Below are positions 29,642 to 39,099 of a stretch of 64,000 bases of DNA, piece by piece. A program made the translations under genes and the position numbers. The stretch's first letter is position 1. Every line of letters starts with the position of its first letter. The notes below the pieces were generated by a model. It had not been told where the DNA came from and made no database searches. It saw only the letters and a program-made list of their open reading frames with translations. The stretch is from Megalonaias nervosa. Lineage: Eukaryota; Mollusca; Bivalvia; Unionida; Unionidae. Where the stretch lies: assembly GCA_016617855.1 (NCBI GenBank), contig JAECUM010003274.1:1-64000 (forward strand), in the 5' to 3' direction.

Positions 29642-32080
29642 ATCCCAAATAATAGTCTTAGGAATATACCTCTCACCCATAAGCTCAGGAGTCCACGTAT
29701 CTCCCTTCCACGGAAAGAAACTGTGATAAGTACACGAATTAACTCCACGTTCGTTCATTTCTCGTGCAAGTCTATGTGTGGGTGTCAAAACAATCAGATC
29801 GGCGGATTTATTTAATCGTCGAAATAATTCAATCGCACGTGTTGTTTTACCAGAACCACCTCACCCGTTGAGATAAACAGTCTTAAAACGGGTTACAGGA
29901 TCAAACACAGATGGAGCCGATGACACTTCCGATAAACGATTATTTTTACAGTAATTATCCTCAGAAATATAATCAGCAGATTCAGAATAATCAAGAATTT
30001 GTTCTCGTTTTCTTCTCCAAGATCCCCAATCAGCCTCATTGGAAATTTTTAACTGTCTCAGTGATTTTGTGTATTTTTTACTGTTATAAAATGAATCTAT
30101 AGCCACCTTAACTGCGGTATCAGAAAATCTGTTTATCATCGATAATAAATTTATTGAAACGTAAGCAAACATCGAAGGTCTTAAATGAGTAAACTGCGGT
30201 GATTAACCATCAGTGTAGCTCACGATTGTACATAATTTAGTTCCATCAGATAAATAAACATTTTCTCGACCTATAAAAGTGCCTCTCTCTGTTGTATCAG
30301 CAATTATAAAATCCAATTCCGCATCATCCATGATTAATCTACAACAATGTCGTTTGTGATCATATGATCCACCTTGGATAAATTTACCAATTATTTTTCT
30401 CCCAAGATCCTTTGCGATTTTTTATTTTCATAATCAGTTGTATCAGGATTTTCTTCATCGGAGTATTTCTTCTGCTGTGGTAACCAAACTTGTTTTTGAG
30501 AATTATACGATACAATTGCTTCATTGAATGTCGATGATACTAAAATTCCCGCATCAATCATATATCTAACTAAAACTATTGGAACCCAATATTTCTGGAA
30601 CATATCGTTCAAACCAAACATAAACAACTGGATTGAGATTCCGTGCTAACTCGAATGACATAATTTTATCAAATCAGGTCAGGTCAAAATCAGGTAAAGG
30701 TCCATTTATCGCAACTCTGGTCATCGCGTGTGTTGGATGTCCAAATCTTTTGAAATACTCAGAACATTCTCCATACCCCAAAAAACTTCCAGGATAACAT
30801 GCAACCATGTCGACGGAAATCTTTGTGATCGTATTTCGTATTCCATAACTCGCCATGTCCGTATTCTATGCAGCTTAGCTGCACGTCTTCAAGAAATTCC
30901 AATCGTGTTGGTTTCTATGAATTTTTCTTCTGAGCAGCATGTGCAGCAACTGACGGAAAGGTAAAACAATTACTGAGTAATCGTTCGACAGTGATTTCAT
31001 CACCTATGACATGGTCATTGTTCGTGTATTTCAACGCAAGACTCTTGATTTCGTCGTGGAGATATTCTGTACGATAAATGTTTCCATTAGGCCGTACAAA
31101 CTGATCATAGCGATTTTTATCGCAGTGACTTTCGTCACCATTCACAGATTCTGAACTCTGAAACAACCACACGGATACAGGGTCACTCTTACTTATATTT
31201 CCGATACAATCAAACATATCGCCGCTATAAAATTTAACAGTTCGATTTTGTGGAAATATTGTTATATCCGAAGTCCACGCATGTGCATTATGATCAATAA
31301 TTTCTATCCAAATTCCATTTCTTTTCTATTTCGATTCGTATAAAATCTCTCCGGTTAATGTCTTCACTCTTATTGGAAATCTTAATTTTTTTCCAGTTCA
31401 GCAACATCTTTGATAGACGCTCCAGTATCATTAACTGTTTCTGCCCACACGTTATTTTTTTACGCCTTAGATCCGTTAAACCCTTTCCTCGTTTCGCATT
31501 TGTGAAATGTTCTCTAACTCGCTCAGCAACACAAATTCAGGCGAGAAATTTTCATTGGTAGAAGTTTATCGACGCTAGGTTTATCATTCAGTGTATATAT
31601 CGCATAAACAACTGCCGTTACAGGATATGCCCGTTCATAAGTTCTATCAATTCCAGTCTGTATTCCTGGTTTATAATTTTTATTTATCGTTACAATACCG
31701 CCACTATGACCCTGACGAGACACGCGAACAGGATCACGTTTGTCACTGATAAACCATATGTCGTCCTCTGTCGCTACGATAAATTTTATTTGAAAAATAT
31801 AATTTCGTGCAGCGTCGAGATAATTAATAATTGTCGCTGCTCGTTTATCATTCATTGTAGCATCGACAACGACACCGGGGTCGCGTACAATTCTGAATGT
31901 TGACCATACATGAGCTGCACCATCATCGCGAAATTCTTTCTTGGCTTCACTGATACGATTCATTAATGTTTTGTTTGTTAAATCAACCAAAGCTCGCCTT
32001 GGTAATTGAGGGGTTATTCTGTCGAGATCGAATCTGGCTTTAGAGGCCTTAATCGCAGATAATCTCATAAATTCCTCCAT
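29642..32080 (-). pseudogene. DNA polymerase B-like and helicase fusion, 5' part
   Basis: From ATG 32078-32080 (MEEFMRLSAIKASKARFDLD) about 185 residues are intact, followed by broken frames. Polymerase-like motifs are DMVACYPGSF (motif A type, near 30,800), a GEKIIGKFIQGG segment (motif B position, 30,390-30,360) and VAIDSFYNS (motif C position, about 30,090; Ile where a Thr would be expected). Directly downstream is a P-loop, with GGSGKTTRAIEL (Walker A, near 29,850; a TGA occurs just before it) and TPTHRLAREM, continuing into the half at 28,692. A polymerase followed by an SF1 helicase in one gene is not the usual Polinton arrangement. Domain assignment is by motif and moderately secure. 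Confidence 0.6.
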
Positions 32081-32085
32081 ATTAT

Positions 32086-32111
32086 AATTTAGATATTTAT
32101 ATATCTAAATT
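32086..32111. promoter_or_regulatory. Palindrome between divergent genes
   Basis: AATTTAGATAT and ATATCTAAATT, 11-bp perfect arms around TTAT. It lies in the 51-bp gap between the start of the polymerase gene (32,080, minus) and the Zn-ribbon gene (32,132, plus). This would suit a dimeric regulator site or an origin. Function inferred. Confidence 0.5.
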
Positions 32112-32131
32112 GAAGATTAATTATATATATA

Positions 32132-32419
32132 ATGATTGAAGCAAACAATAAATGGAAGTGGCTCGTGATCGGTTTTTCACTTCCTTGTAACAAAACCTGC
32201 GTAATTGAATTCTGCGGATGTCACGTGCAAAGCGTTCGTCACAGAAGTCTAGAACCAAAACCGTGTTTACGATGTGGTGTTGGGGTCAGAGGAAAAACGC
32301 AGTTGTGTGTGCAATGTGGTGGTAAAAAATACAGAGAGCTGAAACGATATTATGATAAAAAAATAATACCGATGGCGTCGGCAATGAATCTCCCATACAA
32401 AGCGCCGAAGACTATCTAG
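32132..32419 (+). CDS. Small Zn-ribbon-like protein
   Basis: An intact 95-codon frame. The second half has CLRCG and CVQCG (two CxxC pairs, 14 residues apart), a likely zinc ribbon, followed by a basic end. The first half has three Cys and a Trp-rich start. I recognise no family. It is divergent from the polymerase gene and may regulate transcription or replication. Confidence 0.5.
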   Translation: MIEANNKWKWLVIGFSLPCNKTCVIEFCGCHVQSVRHRSLEPKPCLRCGVGVRGKTQLCVQCGGKKYRELKRYYDKKIIPMASAMNLPYKAPKTI

Positions 32420-32475
32420 CGAGATTTTCACCTCAACAATAAAATAATAATTAGACAAATAATATTATTATATAA

Positions 32476-32993
32476 ATGAAGCAAAATGAATTTGTAAAAC
32501 ATCCCATCATCAAGGATTATGAGGCATCTCAAGATGGTGTAATCAGGAACTGTCGATTAAAAAAACAGTTGGTTGTGTCACTAACACTGGTTATCTCATG
32601 TATGGTGTTGGAAAAGATAGATATTTATCTCATAGATTCATTTACAAATGTTTTCATGGATTGATCAAAGATGGACTTGTGATCGATCACATCATTGGCA
32701 GTAAAACTGATAATTCTTATGTAACTTACAAGCTATTACACAGTCAGAATTCTGCACGAGGTGACACTGGGAAATATAGTAAGTTTCCTAAAGTTGTCAA
32801 ATCTGTGAACACGGAGACTGGCGAGGAAATGATGTTTGAATCAATGAATGCAGCTAGCAAATATTTTGATATTCACCCGTATTCAATACAATCTGTCACA
32901 AGTAATGTAGCCAAATCGGCGTATTATAGAAAATGTAACCAGAAAATAACATTTTGCTATGTGCCTATTATATTAGATGACGATGGGAGATAA
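32476..32993 (+). pseudogene. NUMOD/HNH homing-type endonuclease, one frameshift
   Basis: From ATG 32476 the start (HPIIKDYEASQDGVIRN) resembles the NUMOD4 module. A one-base shift in the A run near 32,565 leads to an HNH core (YLSHRFIYKCFHGLI, GLVIDHIIGSKTDN) and a C-terminal NUMOD1-like module (TGEEMMFESMNAASKYFDIH). About 172 residues. These modules are well known in phage and organelle homing endonucleases and in large DNA viruses. It is not a usual Polinton gene. Apart from the shift it is intact. Confidence 0.7.
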
Positions 32994-33501
32994 CTCTGTC
33001 AATCAAACGATTTCTCTGATTGAGTAATTAAGCAGTTACCCCGCTTGCAAGTGCGTAATATTATATGACTGTGCCACGATTGGTTTTTTTACTGTTTCTC
33101 CACTGCGTGCAAAATACAGGTAAGTTATTTTTAGCTCTTATCTATAAGACAGGTAACACATAATTACATATACAGACCTACATGTATTTTTTAACCTCGC
33201 GAATGATTTTTTATACAGTATATTTTATGAAGTGTGTCTGGAAATTGAAATAAATCCAAGCTACAGTTTACAATAATTGTGATTTTATTAGATACAACTG
33301 ATCGTACATGTAGGTTGCCTGCTTATCCAGTAAAGGTGACCTCAGTATAAATCACGTGTACAAAGCCAGGTGAAACAGGTATAGAGACCTACGTGTATTT
33401 TAACTCCTGAATGACATCAGGCAGAAATGTATGTAATAAATATTATTATTCTGATTCTGATTCAGAAAATATTTTTATTTTGAACAAATATTTATTATAT
33501 A
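32994..33501. other. Non-coding spacer in the Polinton
   Basis: AT-rich with no convincing frame. Several CAGGTA words and an acacgtgtat-like sequence are seen. I see no further signal. Confidence 0.45.
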
Positions 33502-33795
33502 ATGAATTCCGATAATATTCATGCAATTATTTCTGAGATTAAAAAATTAAATGATGAGGATATAGAATTATCTGAACAGTTGGACCCTGATAAAATTATA
33601 AATGATTTAGAAGCGTTACAGGAACGGAAATATGATGGAAGATATACACTAGCAACCGAGTACAGATTCATTAAGTTACTTCAACAGGCCATGAAACCGT
33701 ATTTACTTTATGTCGATGATGAAGGTATTCAAAAATTTGTTTCACTCGCAAAGGCGATCGAAAAAGTCAGATCAAATTTATCATGCGAATACTAA
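33502..33795 (+). CDS. Unknown acidic protein
   Basis: An intact 97-codon frame, Glu/Asp/Lys-rich and largely helical (ISEIKKLNDEDIELSEQLD). No family recognised. An AT-rich upstream region with TATTTATTATATAATG precedes the ATG. Confidence 0.45.
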   Translation: MNSDNIHAIISEIKKLNDEDIELSEQLDPDKIINDLEALQERKYDGRYTLATEYRFIKLLQQAMKPYLLYVDDEGIQKFVSLAKAIEKVRSNLSCEY

Positions 33796-33807
33796 ACAAA
33801 ATATATC

Positions 33808-34074
33808 ATGAGTTCACGTGTGCGACAGCTGAAGAAATTTATGTGCAGTGACAAGGTCGCTACTGACAATGTCACTGAGCGTGAAATCGCTGTCACCAGT
33901 GACTGTGGTAGCAAATATATACTTAAATTTACCTGTGTATTTGTAAGAGCTCCGGTAAACGTGGGGTTAAGGCGTCCTCGTACGGATCCACTAGTGGAAA
34001 CTCTTCACATGTTCGAGTCTCGAAAAAATGCGATAGACATATTGTCTTGCATTCGGCGACATATGCTATTATAA
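33808..34074 (+). CDS. Unknown small protein
   Basis: An 88-codon frame starts 12 nt after the previous stop. The start is basic (MSSRVRQLKKFMCSDK), then mixed, with a Cys-Arg-rich end. No family. A second frame overlaps its end (34,047-34,385) and may be a shifted continuation. The packing with the upstream gene supports it. Confidence 0.4.
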   Translation: MSSRVRQLKKFMCSDKVATDNVTEREIAVTSDCGSKYILKFTCVFVRAPVNVGLRRPRTDPLVETLHMFESRKNAIDILSCIRRHMLL

Positions 34075-34389
34075 TTGGGGGGCACCTGCGGACAGTTGAT
34101 GACGAGATTTACTTGTGTACGGGTGATTGTAAGATTGTAAAAAAAAAACTAATTCCAGGTGTAACTCGCCTGGCACCCTCGAACCTCAAAACACCAGGGG
34201 TTCATTTAGGGGGTGTTTTTATTACCCCTTTCGCGCTTAGCGATCCAATAAATGCAATGAGAAAGAAAATTACAATGAGAAGGAAAAATATAACAATTAC
34301 CCAGAAAGATATATATCTGACGTCATTCAAATTGCTCGTCAGGTACTCTCTTTTGCTATTTTTTATTTATTTTTTTTTATTTTGATTAT

Positions 34390-34828
34390 AATATATTTAC
34401 GCAGAATCAGATTTATTCTGATAATATTTATTTTTATTCTGATTATGACATGCAGAAACAGAGAAACAGATTATAATATTATTTTGATTCTGATTCAGAT
34501 TTTGATAATAAAATAATATTTATTCTGATTCATGATTATAATATTTTATAATAATTATTCTGATTCATGATTATAATATTTATTTAGATTCAGATTATAA
34601 TATTTATTCTGATTCAGATTCAGATTATAATATTTATTTTATTCCTATTCAGATTCATGATTATAATATTTATTCAGAATCAGATAATATTTGTTCTGAT
34701 TCATGATTATAATATTTATTTCGATTCTGATTCGTGATTCTGATTATAATATTTATTCTGATTCAGATTCAGATTCTGATAATAATATTTATTCAGATTC
34801 AGATTAAAATATTTATTCTGATTCCGAT
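34390..34828. repeat. AT-rich repeats of GATTCAGATTATAATATTTA-like units
   Basis: Irregular repeats of GATTC, AGATTATAATATTTATTCT and their permutations fill this stretch. One plus-strand frame reads Asp-Ser-Asp and Tyr-Asn-Ile repeats but is not continuous. It separates the accessory and structural gene blocks and might act in replication; no function is demonstrated. Confidence 0.75.
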
Positions 34829-34984
34829 TTATTTATTTTTCATTTTTTCCATTAATTCAGAATTGTTTACTATATCGATTACATCACCGATAATCTTACT
34901 ACGAAGTTTGTTTAGACAATAATAACACACCATCATTTGTTGTGCATGGGTTAGTTTTTCTATCTCTGCAATTATTCCGTCCAT
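34829..34984 (-). CDS. Small helical protein, 51 codons
   Basis: Minus-strand frame MDGIIAEIEKLTHAQQMMVC..., ending in a Lys-rich tail at 34,829. Short, mostly helical, with a Cys-Tyr-Tyr-Cys. No family. It lies upstream in the direction of the accessory genes and away from the penton. Weak but clean. Confidence 0.35.
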   Translation of the reverse strand: MDGIIAEIEKLTHAQQMMVCYYCLNKLRSKIIGDVIDIVNNSELMEKMKNK

Positions 34985-35125
34985 TATATTTATTCGTGTA
35001 ATTTAATTTGAGAAGAGATCAGTCACGATCTCACATACAAACGTGTTACCAAAACTTCCTGTCGTAGGTCAAGCATGTGTCCCGCCTGGTCAGTAAGTCT
35101 AAAATGTATTCGTGACAACAGCGGA
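34985..35125. other. Short spacer, nothing recognised
   Basis: No signal beyond AT-rich sequence between a small gene and the penton stop. Confidence 0.4.
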
Positions 35126-36484
35126 TTATGATATCGCTGATAAACCGGATAAAGGGGCATTGACACAATTAAAAACCCAGGAGGTACTTCGGGGGTAAAT
35201 GAATATAGATATATCCCTGTTGTATTTTTTTTTTTTGGGGGGGGATATTTCAGTATCTACGAGATAGCTTCCATCGATGGCGTCACACGCCAAATTAACT
35301 GCGATCGTCGACGTGATCTCGACAATACCTGGTGATTCATGACGACCACCGCTGTAGGGATCATTGTCATGTCGGAGAATAATCGCCGGTGGGGATATTT
35401 TTCTCCATGAATCGATCATTTTTGGAAAGTATTTATCGATGACATCATTGACTGATTTTCTCAACACGTCAGCGTTAAATTCTGGTATTACAAATGTTAG
35501 TAAATGTTTTTCGGTTATCGAAAAATGATCGAGAAATAATTGTTTAATATTTACTTGTTCTATTAGGTAAATGATTGGAGGATTAACACTTTGGTTAATC
35601 ACTGTTTCGACGATTGTTTTCTTTAAATATTCAAGATCTGATGCAACTGGATTTAAATGTTGTATAGTTTCAATGATATGTTGTTTTACATCATCGCTGT
35701 AATATTGTGTTATACTCGAAAACAGATTTCGTAGATCATTAATTTTTCGTTTATGTTCGAATTTAACTTTATCGGAATAAAATTTATAAATATCATCGTC
35801 GAAGACCCAATTTCTATCGTCGTGACGAATAAAAATATCGATCATGAATTCAGGAAGTTTTTCACCTAACGACGAGATAAAAGTTCGTATTAAACTCCTA
35901 TCATCTTGTAACCATGGATAATATCTTCGACATTTTGTAAGTGACATAAATATTTCTTGTGTCTGTGACGAAATCAGCTCGTTTAGGTTCTGAGGTCCCA
36001 CATAAACCAGTGCTACTTCTGGCCATCCTAATACAGCTCTGATCGATGACTGATATATATCCACGGCGTATTCCGGCGTTGATATTTCAATGGCGGCTGA
36101 TAATGTTGGTTCATGAACCGTAATAGCGATTTTAGATTCTCGCCCTGTTATAGATTTGATTCTACGTTGGAATTCATCATTGATTTGTTCTATTTGATAA
36201 CTACCAGTAGGAATACCTACAACATGCCAATCTGGAGTTCCATCAGGTTTATTTTTATAAGAAAACACCAATGAGTTACTTGCGGGTAACCCACCGAATG
36301 ACTTTGATATAATATTTGGCCAACTGTGATATACTCGCAATTGTGCTAATGCTATTTCGTTGGCTGGAATTGCCGTTGGAAAGATAATATCGAATTCAGG
36401 ATCAGTTGAGCTCGTTGATATCATCGTAGTTGTTAGTGGTGTATTAGCGACGATTTGTTGGAGGAGTTCTTGCTGCATAGTCAT
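35126..36484 (-). CDS. Penton-like minor capsid protein with long insert
   Basis: An intact 452-codon frame. Residues 1-165 match the N-terminal half of Polinton pentons, the vertex protein: FDIIFPTAIPANEIALAQLR (20 residues), VGIPTGSYQIEQINDEFQ, and a jelly-roll-like pattern to about VRAVLGWPEV. Residues 180-370 are a helical, charged stretch (TKCRRYYPWLQDDRSLIRTF, NINSVNDVIDKYF type) with no homology that I recognise. The end resumes a capsid-like pattern (GIVEITSTIAVNLACDAIDG). The middle part is unusual: it could be a spike, a receptor-binding domain or a fusion. It is 6 nt from the next gene. Confidence 0.7.
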   Translation of the reverse strand: MTMQQELLQQIVANTPLTTTMISTSSTDPEFDIIFPTAIPANEIALAQLRVYHSWPNIISKSFGGLPASNSLVFSYKNKPDGTPDWHVVGIPTGSYQIEQINDEFQRRIKSITGRESKIAITVHEPTLSAAIEISTPEYAVDIYQSSIRAVLGWPEVALVYVGPQNLNELISSQTQEIFMSLTKCRRYYPWLQDDRSLIRTFISSLGEKLPEFMIDIFIRHDDRNWVFDDDIYKFYSDKVKFEHKRKINDLRNLFSSITQYYSDDVKQHIIETIQHLNPVASDLEYLKKTIVETVINQSVNPPIIYLIEQVNIKQLFLDHFSITEKHLLTFVIPEFNADVLRKSVNDVIDKYFPKMIDSWRKISPPAIILRHDNDPYSGGRHESPGIVEITSTIAVNLACDAIDGSYLVDTEISPPKKKKYNRDISIFIYPRSTSWVFNCVNAPLSGLSAIS

Positions 36485-36489
36485 TATTA

Positions 36490-37002
36490 TTACTTACTTC
36501 CTGATTTTAAATCAGGATTTAAATTGACTTTGTCGGTGTCATGGTAAACCTTAATCATTTCTGATAATTCTTGATTGGATATTGTTCCGTCGTTGAGTCC
36601 TGATGATATCAGCGATGATAATTTGGCGTGTGCGTGTGTTGCCGCTGATAACAATATTTGATATTCATGTAATTTATCAGCCGCACACGTAGATATCTTT
36701 TTTGCAATTATATTAAGAATAACAGCAACACCGGTCATAACTGCAACGGAAATTCCCAGCACTGGTAGCGCCATTGGTGCTATTATATATGACGCTGATA
36801 ATGATCCGATTATAGGTGCTGTTCCAGCGACTATCGCAGATGCAGAATAAACAATTATATCAGTGATGATGATACGTCTACGGTATTTTTTTATTTTTAT
36901 TGTGTACTCGTCAATGATGTTTTTCCTTTGGGTCGATAACAAACACGCTTGCTCGTATCTGTATTTGTTTACGATGTTCAGATCTGACGCTGTTGAAATC
37001 AT
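36490..37002 (-). CDS. Two-membrane-segment Polinton protein
   Basis: An intact 170-codon frame with a basic N-terminal coil (QRKNIIDEYTIKIKKYRRRI), then small-residue hydrophobic helices (IIVYSASAIVAGTAPIIGSL, APMALPVLGISVAVMTGVAV), then a helical charged tail. I recognise this layout as common in Polintons next to the penton and fibre. It may be a virion membrane or membrane-active protein. Function unknown. Confidence 0.55.
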   Translation of the reverse strand: MISTASDLNIVNKYRYEQACLLSTQRKNIIDEYTIKIKKYRRRIIITDIIVYSASAIVAGTAPIIGSLSASYIIAPMALPVLGISVAVMTGVAVILNIIAKKISTCAADKLHEYQILLSAATHAHAKLSSLISSGLNDGTISNQELSEMIKVYHDTDKVNLNPDLKSGSK

Positions 37003-37015
37003 ATACTCTAAAGTA

Positions 37016-37340
37016 TTAAGTAATCAACTGATGTGTTTCAGCGACAAATTCCAGACACCACCAGTAAGACGCTGCGGTTAATTTTTTATCAGATGGTTCC
37101 AGTATAAACGTTTCTTCGGCATCTTCATTTAACACAATAGACACGGTTCCAGAAAAATCATCAGTCGAATGACTCCATGGAAATGTGGTAAATATCCTGA
37201 ATTTTGCAGCGCTGAACACAGACAGCCTATATACACCAGTGACTTCCGCGGTATGTTTGATAGTGTTATTTTGCTGTGACCATGTTGATGATCCTGATGA
37301 TACTGTGTATACGATATTGTTAATCTGTTTGTGAGGAATT
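37016..37340 (-). CDS. Fibre knob-like domain protein
   Basis: Minus-strand frame with segments FRIFTTFPWSHSTDDFSG and SIVLNEDAEETFILEPSDKK, beta-rich and Trp-rich. The frame is open upstream of the ATG at 37,219 to about 37,340, with an STWSQQNNTIKHTAEVTG stretch typical of the receptor-binding ends of viral fibres. It follows the fibre shaft gene. Cell attachment is inferred. Confidence 0.5.
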
Positions 37341-37344
37341 TTAA

Positions 37345-38002
37345 TCAGATTAGTTTATTTTTTTTAACGATACCAGGAATTCCACTGACATTATCGCTGA
37401 GTTTTGTGTTAATTTCAGAGAGTTTTGTGTCGACAACCATTGGAGTTCCAAAGAAATCATCTGCGATTTTATTAAGTTTTTGAAAATTTCTACGAGTATT
37501 TATAAACATATTTACATGAACGTCATACTCGGCTCGCAGTGTATTTAATTTGTCATCGATTGTAGTATCTTTATCATCCACATATTTCTTCGTTGCGGCA
37601 TCTTCATCACTTGTTGGTTCTCTTAAAACAACGATTTTACTTTTATTCATGTTGAGATTATCTGTCATTGTATTACCGGTGGATCGTAAACGGTCAGCAA
37701 CACTTTTTGCAATTTCATTTCTGATAGTTACGATTGATACATTTGAGTCTGATTCTACCACCGTCAGTAAATACTGGAATATTATCCGTGGTAGCACCGA
37801 GAACTCTTCGAATTATGTCGATTCACTTAATATTACTCGTCTTTAAAACACCGTATTTAACGTGAAAAACAACAACTTCATCTCTGTCAACGCCTGATAA
37901 ATCGATAATCTCGGCGAGTTCATCTTTTGTAGCGTATTTCGACAAATCGATATCTTCTTTCTTCTTGTCTTTGATAGAGGATCTTCCATAAATATCAACC
38001 AT
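37345..38002 (-). pseudogene. Fibre shaft protein
   Basis: ATG 38000-38002 opens MVDIYGRSSIKDKKKEDIDL. A stop occurs near 37,825, and a second frame follows with the phage/Polinton fibre motif LREPTSDEDAATKKYVDDKD, coiled-coil heptads and a SEINTKLSDNVSGIPG tail. The motif ATKKYVDD is a hallmark of trimeric fibre shafts. It overlaps neither neighbour and lies 8 nt from the protease stop. Confidence 0.65.
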
Positions 38003-38009
38003 TATACGA

Positions 38010-38096
38010 TTAATGATTATTTAAAACAGAACTCGTGTACACGTTTACGACTTTATGAGGTGCATCGGAAGATTTTGAAATAGCATCGAGTACAGG
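38010..38096 (-). pseudogene. Protease, 3' end, beyond the hAT insertion
   Basis: The minus-strand frame reads AISKSSDAPHKVVNVYTSSV and ends at TAA 38010-38012. It continues the protease frame from 41,039, so the gene was one before the hAT-like element inserted. Confidence 0.6.
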
Positions 38097-38849
38097 CAGG
38101 GATCGTCCTGGGCTTCGCCAATGTCGCAAATTGCGATTTTTTTTCCTTATTGGCGACAAAATATACCATCTGGCGATATTTTTGGCGACAGCCTTTTTGG
38201 CTGTTTAATTTGTACATACAATCATGGATTTGGAGTGGAAAAATTCAAAGAGACCACGAAAGGAAGCCACAAACTTGGATACACAATGCACTCTAATCTA
38301 TCTGTTACATAAACGAATCCTTTGTTCGTATTGACAAACCCATCTTTACAGTACGTTGTTACATCATAATCCGCTTATGCTGACATCTGGCTTGAGGACT
38401 GTATGCTGTGATACACTCAGTCATGCTACCGGACATTACCTACAATTGATCGACCTCTGAAGACGCGAACAGGAACAGCTACAATTAATTGAACGACGGC
38501 TAATCTGGTGGTGTTTTTTAAATATACCAATAAAATAGTTTTGCCGAAACTTCAGAGCAAATGATTACCTTTGAAGTAATGATTGCTTCTGTATAGATAC
38601 AAAGCAAATGGAAAAAAACTCAATCAGAATTATATACTTTCAAAAGTGCAACATTATCATGGGTAAACGTAAGTTAGACGTTCCATGTTCATTATCTCAT
38701 CTTAGAGTAAGTTAACAAAATTAACAGCATTTGGATTTAGTGCAAATTCATCAGACAACACAGTCACTGAACCTGATGTTATACCTGGCAGTCCAATATA
38801 CATGTAGTGATGGTAGTAATGCTTCATGTGCAACACCACATCATGATGA

Positions 38850-39035
38850 ACGGGTCAAAAGTTCCCGAAAATTTCTCGACAGCTGGAAACTTGGCTTGGG
38901 CATCTGTGGCTGACATATGATACAAAGTTAAAGCAGATGTTCTGTGATATATGTACCAAGGCATAAGTCGTCAATTCATTTACAGCTGGCTGTGATATTT
39001 TGAAGAATGAGTGTGTCACCAAACATGACTCCAGG
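38850..39035 (+). pseudogene. hAT transposase zinc-finger remnant
   Basis: In shifting frames the plus strand reads KFLDSW, then MFCDICTKA (38,935-38,965) and CVTKHDS (39,010-39,030), resembling the N-terminal zinc finger of ZNF862/TTF-type hAT transposases: Cys-x2-Cys and a late His. Heavily broken. Confidence 0.5.
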
Positions 39036-39099
39036 TGGGGTAAGTAACATATGTTAATTTTGCTCATTGATTTTTTAGTTTTGCTGTCAATCTCATGTT

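Noticed and set aside
38121..38312. Short plus-strand frame at the hAT left end
   Set aside because: Spans the TIR and subterminal repeats; no coding similarity.
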